From Acinetobacter proteolyticus (GTDB lineage: Bacteria > Pseudomonadota > Gammaproteobacteria > Pseudomonadales > Moraxellaceae), in contig NZ_KB849179.1 in NCBI RefSeq assembly GCF_000367945.1, forward strand, positions 2,563,149 through 2,627,148: a stretch of 64,000 bases of DNA, written 5' to 3'. The first letter of the stretch is position 1; each line of letters opens with the position of its first letter. Positions 59,937 through 64,000 of the stretch are shown in pieces. The position numbers and the translations under genes are program-made. The notes beneath the pieces were generated by a model. The model had not been told where the DNA came from and did no database searches. It worked only from the letters and a program-made list of their open reading frames with translations.

Positions 59937-62030
59937 TTAAGCTTGTTCAATGTCTTTCATTGTCAACTTGATACGACCACGGTTGTCGACATCTGCAACT
60001 TGTACTTTAACGTCCTGACCTTCTTTTAATACGTCAGTCACATTCGCAATACGCTCATTCGAGATTTGTGAAATGTGAAGCAAACCGTCAGTACCTGGCA
60101 TGATATTAACGAATGCACCAAATTCAACGATACGAATCACTTTACCCGCATAGATTGTACCTGGCTCAACTTCTGCAGTAAGCGCTTGGATTTTCGCAAT
60201 CGCAGCTTTCGCAGCCGCTTTAGTTTCACCAAACACGCGTACCGTACCGTTATCTTCGATATCAATCGCCGCTTTAGTTTCTTCAGTAATCGCACGGATG
60301 GTCGCACCACCTTTACCAATCACGTCACGGATCTTGTCAGGGTTGATGTTGATCACTTCGAAGGTCGGCGCATGTGCATTGATTTCTGAACGTGCACGTG
60401 AAATGACTTTGTTCATTTCATTCAAGATGTGCATACGACCAGCAAATGCTTGGTTTAATGCAACTTCCATGATCTCTTCAGTGATCCCTTCGATCTTGAT
60501 GTCCATTTGAAGTGCAGTAATACCGTTGGCAGAACCTGCAACTTTAAAGTCCATATCGCCCAAGTGATCTTCATCACCCAAGATGTCAGAAAGAACTGCG
60601 AAACGCTCGCCTTCTTTAACCAAGCCCATTGCGATACCCGCAACTGGTGCTTTCAATGGTACACCAGCATCCATCAGTGACAATGAAGCGCCACATACAG
60701 AAGCCATAGAAGACGAACCATTAGATTCAGTAATATCAGATACGATACGAATCACGTACGGGAAGCGGTCAGCTGCAGGAAGAACCGCTTGAACACCACG
60801 ACGAGCCAAACGACCATGACCAATTTCACGACGCTTAGGACCAGATTCACGACCCGTTTCACCAACAGAGTAAGCTGGGAAGTTATAGTGCAACATGAAG
60901 TTGTCAGTTTTTGTACCCGCTAAGGTATCAACCATTAGCGCATCACGCGTATTACCCAAAGTCGTTGTAACCAAGGCCTGAGTTTCACCACGTGTGAATA
61001 ATGCAGAACCGTGTGCACGCTCTAATACGCCAACTTGTACGTCGATACCACGTACAGTTTTAGTATCACGACCATCAATACGTGGCTTACCTGACAAGAT
61101 GTTGTCACGTACAGTACGGTATTTAAGGTCTTCAAATAATTCGTTCACTTCATCCGCAATACCTGTTTCGTCATTTTCAGGAACGAACTGAGCAACCGCT
61201 TCTGCATAAAGTGCATCAAGCGCCGCATAGCGGTCTTGTTTAACTGCAATAGTATATGCTTCAGAAATTTTCGCTTCGAAAGCGGCTTTTAATTGCTCAA
61301 GCAATGCTTCGTTTTTGCTTGGTGCAACCCAAGTCGATTCAACCGCACCCGCAGCTGCAGCAAATTCTTTGATCGCTTGAATTGCAATTTGCATTTCGTC
61401 ATGACCGAACAGCACTGCACCCAACATTTGATCTTCTGACAGCTCTTTCGCTTCAGATTCAACCATAAGCACAGCCGACTCTGTACCCGCAACCACAAGG
61501 TCAAGATCAGATTGAGCAAGTTGTTCAAAATTCGGGTTAAGAACGTATTCACCGTTGATTAAACCAACACGTGCGCCACCGATTGGACCACGGAATGGTG
61601 TACCCGCAATTGACAATGCCGCTGAAGTACCCAACATTGCAGCAATATCGGCATCCATCGTCTTATCCGAAGAAACAACTGTTGCTGTCACTTGGATTTC
61701 GTTGAAATAACCTTCTGGGAACAATGGACGGATTGGACGGTCAATCAGACGTGAGATTAAAGTTTCAGCTTCAGACGCACGGCCTTCGCGCTTACCGTAA
61801 CCACCAGGGATACGACCAGCTGCATATTGTTTTTCTTGATAGTTAACAGTTAACGGGAAGAAATCTTGACCCGCTTTTGCTTTCGGCTGAGCCACAACAG
61901 CAACAAGAACAGTCACACCACCCATGGTCACTAAAACTGTATTTGCTTGACGTGCAACACGACCCGTTTCTAAAACAACTTGGTGTTGACCAAATTGAAA
62001 TTCTTTACGAACGATATTAAACATTGACAT
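59937..62030 (-). CDS. pnp: polyribonucleotide nucleotidyltransferase (PNPase)
   Basis: 697 residues, full length. Two RNase PH-like domains ('[42 protein letters not shown]', '[12 protein letters not shown]', '[21 protein letters not shown]'), a KH domain ('[24 protein letters not shown]', G-K-G-G) and an S1 domain ('[31 protein letters not shown]') follow in order. It is a 3'-5' phosphorolytic exonuclease and degradosome partner of RNase E. It follows rpsO in the conserved rpsO-pnp order, with two hairpins in the gap. Confidence 0.97.
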   Translation of the reverse strand: MSMFNIVRKEFQFGQHQVVLETGRVARQANTVLVTMGGVTVLVAVVAQPKAKAGQDFFPLTVNYQEKQYAAGRIPGGYGKREGRASEAETLISRLIDRPIRPLFPEGYFNEIQVTATVVSSDKTMDADIAAMLGTSAALSIAGTPFRGPIGGARVGLINGEYVLNPNFEQLAQSDLDLVVAGTESAVLMVESEAKELSEDQMLGAVLFGHDEMQIAIQAIKEFAAAAGAVESTWVAPSKNEALLEQLKAAFEAKISEAYTIAVKQDRYAALDALYAEAVAQFVPENDETGIADEVNELFEDLKYRTVRDNILSGKPRIDGRDTKTVRGIDVQVGVLERAHGSALFTRGETQALVTTTLGNTRDALMVDTLAGTKTDNFMLHYNFPAYSVGETGRESGPKRREIGHGRLARRGVQAVLPAADRFPYVIRIVSDITESNGSSSMASVCGASLSLMDAGVPLKAPVAGIAMGLVKEGERFAVLSDILGDEDHLGDMDFKVAGSANGITALQMDIKIEGITEEIMEVALNQAFAGRMHILNEMNKVISRARSEINAHAPTFEVININPDKIRDVIGKGGATIRAITEETKAAIDIEDNGTVRVFGETKAAAKAAIAKIQALTAEVEPGTIYAGKVIRIVEFGAFVNIMPGTDGLLHISQISNERIANVTDVLKEGQDVKVQVADVDNRGRIKLTMKDIEQA

Positions 62031-62165
62031 GTATTATATTTTCCTAGTTTTATTCTAGTGAGACCCCTAAGGTTTGGCATTCAGACTACCACTGCTGTGT
62101 AGATAAATGACAAAGCTTAGAAGCCATCGCACTAGATCAAAATTTTTAAATAAATTTAAACACAA

Positions 62166-62216
62166 AGAAGGAGCGAACAAGCGCCCCTTCTAAAGTCACC
62201 TAAACTAAATTAGGTG
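62166..62216 (-). other. tandem hairpins between rpsO and pnp
   Basis: Read leftward from rpsO: CACCTAA/TTAGGTG (62197-62216), then AGAAGGGGCG/CGCTCCTTCT with one mismatch (62166-62191). In E. coli the rpsO-pnp gap holds an attenuator and an RNase III-cleaved hairpin that allows PNPase to repress itself. The same function here is inference. Confidence 0.55.
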
Positions 62217-62280
62217 AAACTCTCTTTTCAGCGATAAAGCATAGCAACATGCGAAATACCGAAAACAAAGTAAAATCGAA

Positions 62281-62550
62281 TTAACGACGTAAACCTAATG
62301 CGCCGATCAAAGCAACATAACGACCGTGATCTTTACCGTTTAAGTAGTCAAGTAATTTACGACGTTGGTTAACCATACGGATCAAACCACGACGGCTGTG
62401 ATGGTCGTGTTTGTGTTCTTTAAAGTGACCTTGCAAATCATTGATTTGAGCAGTCAATAAAGCAACTTGTACTTCAGGTGAACCAGTGTCGTTTTCAGCA
62501 CGAGCAAATTTAGCGATGATCTCTGCGCGATCAGTGTTAGTTAAAGCCAT
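62281..62550 (-). CDS. rpsO: ribosomal protein S15
   Basis: 89 residues. The sequence '[48 protein letters not shown]' is diagnostic for S15, which binds 16S rRNA early in 30S assembly. The gene is upstream of pnp in the classic order. A GGAGAAA ribosome binding site precedes the ATG. Confidence 0.97.
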   Translation of the reverse strand: MALTNTDRAEIIAKFARAENDTGSPEVQVALLTAQINDLQGHFKEHKHDHHSRRGLIRMVNQRRKLLDYLNGKDHGRYVALIGALGLRR

Positions 62551-62790
62551 TCGATTTCTCCGAGATGCTTACAAAAATAAAATGATAATGATCAGTTGAA
62601 ACCAACCGACTGCCGTGCATCACTACAGCAAGGCGCTTATTTTAAGTGATCTATCGCTATATTGCAAAATTGTTTTATATCCGCTGGCAATTCGGCAGCT
62701 GACAGCGCTGTACAAAATAGGCACACTAGCCTGATTCTGTTTTCAATTTATGACAGAGAAGAAAGAAAACGAAAATATTGCGAGGGAATC

Positions 62791-64000
62791 GTGAAAATTT
62801 TATCAACCAATACCTGTTATGTGCCGCATGATCTAAATCAAGTGATTCGCAGCAAAGATGAAGTCTCGGCTGAATTAGGCGGCATGACCGAAAGACAGAT
62901 TCAAAAGATATGGAACAGTGTTGAAAATCTATATAAAACGGGGAATTATCCACTTATTAGCTTATGCCTACGTCGTCAGGGGCAGATTCTTCTCAATCGA
63001 AGTATCGGTTATGCGCAAGGTAACTCTCCAGATGGCTTAGCCACCGATGCCAAGATTGGGACACCAGATACCCCAGTTTGCCTGTTCTCTGCCTCTAAAA
63101 TGGTCACAGCAATGTTGATCCACATGCTGGATGAACGAGGTGATTTAAATCTACTTGATCCGATTAGCTATTACATTCCTGAATATGGCGTGAATGGTAA
63201 ACGTCGGGCGACCATTTTTCATTTGCTCTCCCATCGTGGCGGTATTCCTCGTATCGACACAGAGGTGACGCCAGAGCTTTTATTTAATCAAGAAGAGATA
63301 CTAAAACTGCTCTGTGCAGCCAAACCAGTTTCACCTTCTGGAACTCATCTTGCTTACCATGCCGTGACCGCAGGTTATATTCTGGGCGAAATCGTGCAAC
63401 GGGTGACTGGGCAAAGTGTACGCGAGTTTCTGGCCGAACATGTTGAAAAGCCAATGGGCTTGGATTATTTCAATTATGGATTAAAACCTGAATATCGTGC
63501 CGATGTTGCCTTGAACTATGCGACGGGGATTCATCCAAGTTTAGGCACAGATCATTATCTCAATCATGTACTCGGTGGCGGTCTACAGCTTGCAGTCGAT
63601 GTCACCAATGATACCCGTTTCATGGACACCATTTGCCCCGCTGGCAACATCTATACCAGTGCTGAACAAGCAGGACGTTTTTTTGAAATGCTGCTCAGTG
63701 GCGGAGAATATCAGGGCAAACAAATTATGAGTCCTCAAACGGTATTCCGCTCCACCCTGCCAACCTCTGGTGTTAGCTTAGATCGGACCTTACTGGCACC
63801 GATGCGTTATGCACTGGGCCCAATGCTCGGCAGTAATCCCGTAGGACTATTTGGCCCAATGACCGGACAGGCCTTTGGACATATCGGGTTTTCTAATATT
63901 CTGTGCTGGGCAGATCCAGAACGGGATATTAGTGTATCGCTCCTGACTACCGGAAAATCCGTGGTGGGAACTCACTTGCCTGCACTGGCAAAAACGTTGT
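62791..64000 (+). CDS. class C beta-lactamase-fold serine hydrolase/esterase (3' end outside window)
   Basis: An open frame from the GTG at 62791, with GAGGGAATC in front, runs to the end of the window (403 codons). The S-x-x-K nucleophile is Ser100-A-S-Lys103 in 'VCLFSASKMVTAML'. A second motif 'LAYHAVTAGYILGEIV' has Y-H-A where AmpC has Y-x-N, which points to an EstB-type esterase rather than a beta-lactamase. A late 'FGHIGFSN' gives the third motif (H-x-G for K-T-G). No signal peptide is seen, which also fits a cytoplasmic esterase. Confidence 0.88.
   Translation, partial: MKILSTNTCYVPHDLNQVIRSKDEVSAELGGMTERQIQKIWNSVENLYKTGNYPLISLCLRRQGQILLNRSIGYAQGNSPDGLATDAKIGTPDTPVCLFSASKMVTAMLIHMLDERGDLNLLDPISYYIPEYGVNGKRRATIFHLLSHRGGIPRIDTEVTPELLFNQEEILKLLCAAKPVSPSGTHLAYHAVTAGYILGEIVQRVTGQSVREFLAEHVEKPMGLDYFNYGLKPEYRADVALNYATGIHPSLGTDHYLNHVLGGGLQLAVDVTNDTRFMDTICPAGNIYTSAEQAGRFFEMLLSGGEYQGKQIMSPQTVFRSTLPTSGVSLDRTLLAPMRYALGPMLGSNPVGLFGPMTGQAFGHIGFSNILCWADPERDISVSLLTTGKSVVGTHLPALAKTL

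Noticed and set aside
59937..62030. Overlapping frames on the plus strand of pnp
   Set aside because: They are shadows of the strongly biased pnp codons.
1..64000. CRISPR arrays, insertion sequences or prophage genes
   Set aside because: No regularly spaced repeats, transposases, integrases or phage structural genes were found by reading.

Overview
The window looks like a core chromosomal segment of an Acinetobacter species (Gammaproteobacteria, Moraxellaceae), probably not A. baumannii itself. The basis is an AbeM-type MATE pump, a HAD phosphatase-rppH-ptsP block as in Pseudomonadales, a type II secretion gspF-gspG pair apart from other gsp genes, an AT-leaning composition, and protein sequences that read like this genus. 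No insertion sequence, prophage, integrase or CRISPR array was seen.

Layout. 1-3.5 kb: end of a LysR regulator, a membrane protein with a Ser/Cys-rich tail, a Spo0M-like arrestin-fold protein and a DUF2252 protein. 3.6-7.4 kb: HAD phosphatase, divergent rppH and ptsP (RNA 5'-end processing and nitrogen PTS). 7.4-13.9 kb: lipoprotein, catalase, DCC/DoxX pair, MBL hydrolase, LysR regulator, GST. 13.9-20.5 kb: WYL regulator, HAD phosphatase, rluC, and rne behind a long structured leader. 20.6-24.2 kb: acyl-CoA synthetase, two identical tRNA-Lys genes, hemW. 24.3-28.2 kb: small DMT protein, abeM, an ABC1 kinase-like protein, and zinc-independent ribosomal protein L31 with a Zur-like box. 28.2-29.2 kb: fluoride operon (riboswitch, apparent 24-codon leader ORF, crcB, DUF190). 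29.2-34.8 kb: hypothetical protein, HopJ-family protein, SDR/TetR divergent pair, flavin reductase, GFA protein, a symporter. 34.8-41.4 kb: flavoprotein, TrmB-like methyltransferase, yacG, then MBL, hemH, DUF4062, murI and DUF1285. 41.6-47.5 kb: ETF-ubiquinone oxidoreductase, tusA, corC-lnt, CsaA-like protein, DUF2798 protein. 47.7-54.8 kb: gspG, gspF, priA, CPA2 antiporter, hslO. 54.9-62.6 kb: LysE exporter, cbpA-cbpM, CorA, gltP-like symporter, pnp, rpsO. The right end cuts a class C beta-lactamase-fold esterase.

Several genes link functionally. rne, pnp, rppH and rluC serve RNA processing and modification. rpsO and the alternative L31 belong to the ribosome. hslO, cbpA and cbpM are stress chaperones. 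hemW and hemH serve haem, and the catalase uses it. The most interesting material is in non-coding DNA: a fluoride riboswitch followed by a small ORF that ends three bases before crcB, a multi-hairpin rne leader, an apparent three-way-junction leader before a DUF2798 gene, and tandem hairpins between the two tRNA-Lys genes and between rpsO and pnp. Starts were chosen by family alignment from memory and by visible Shine-Dalgarno sequences. No database search was possible.
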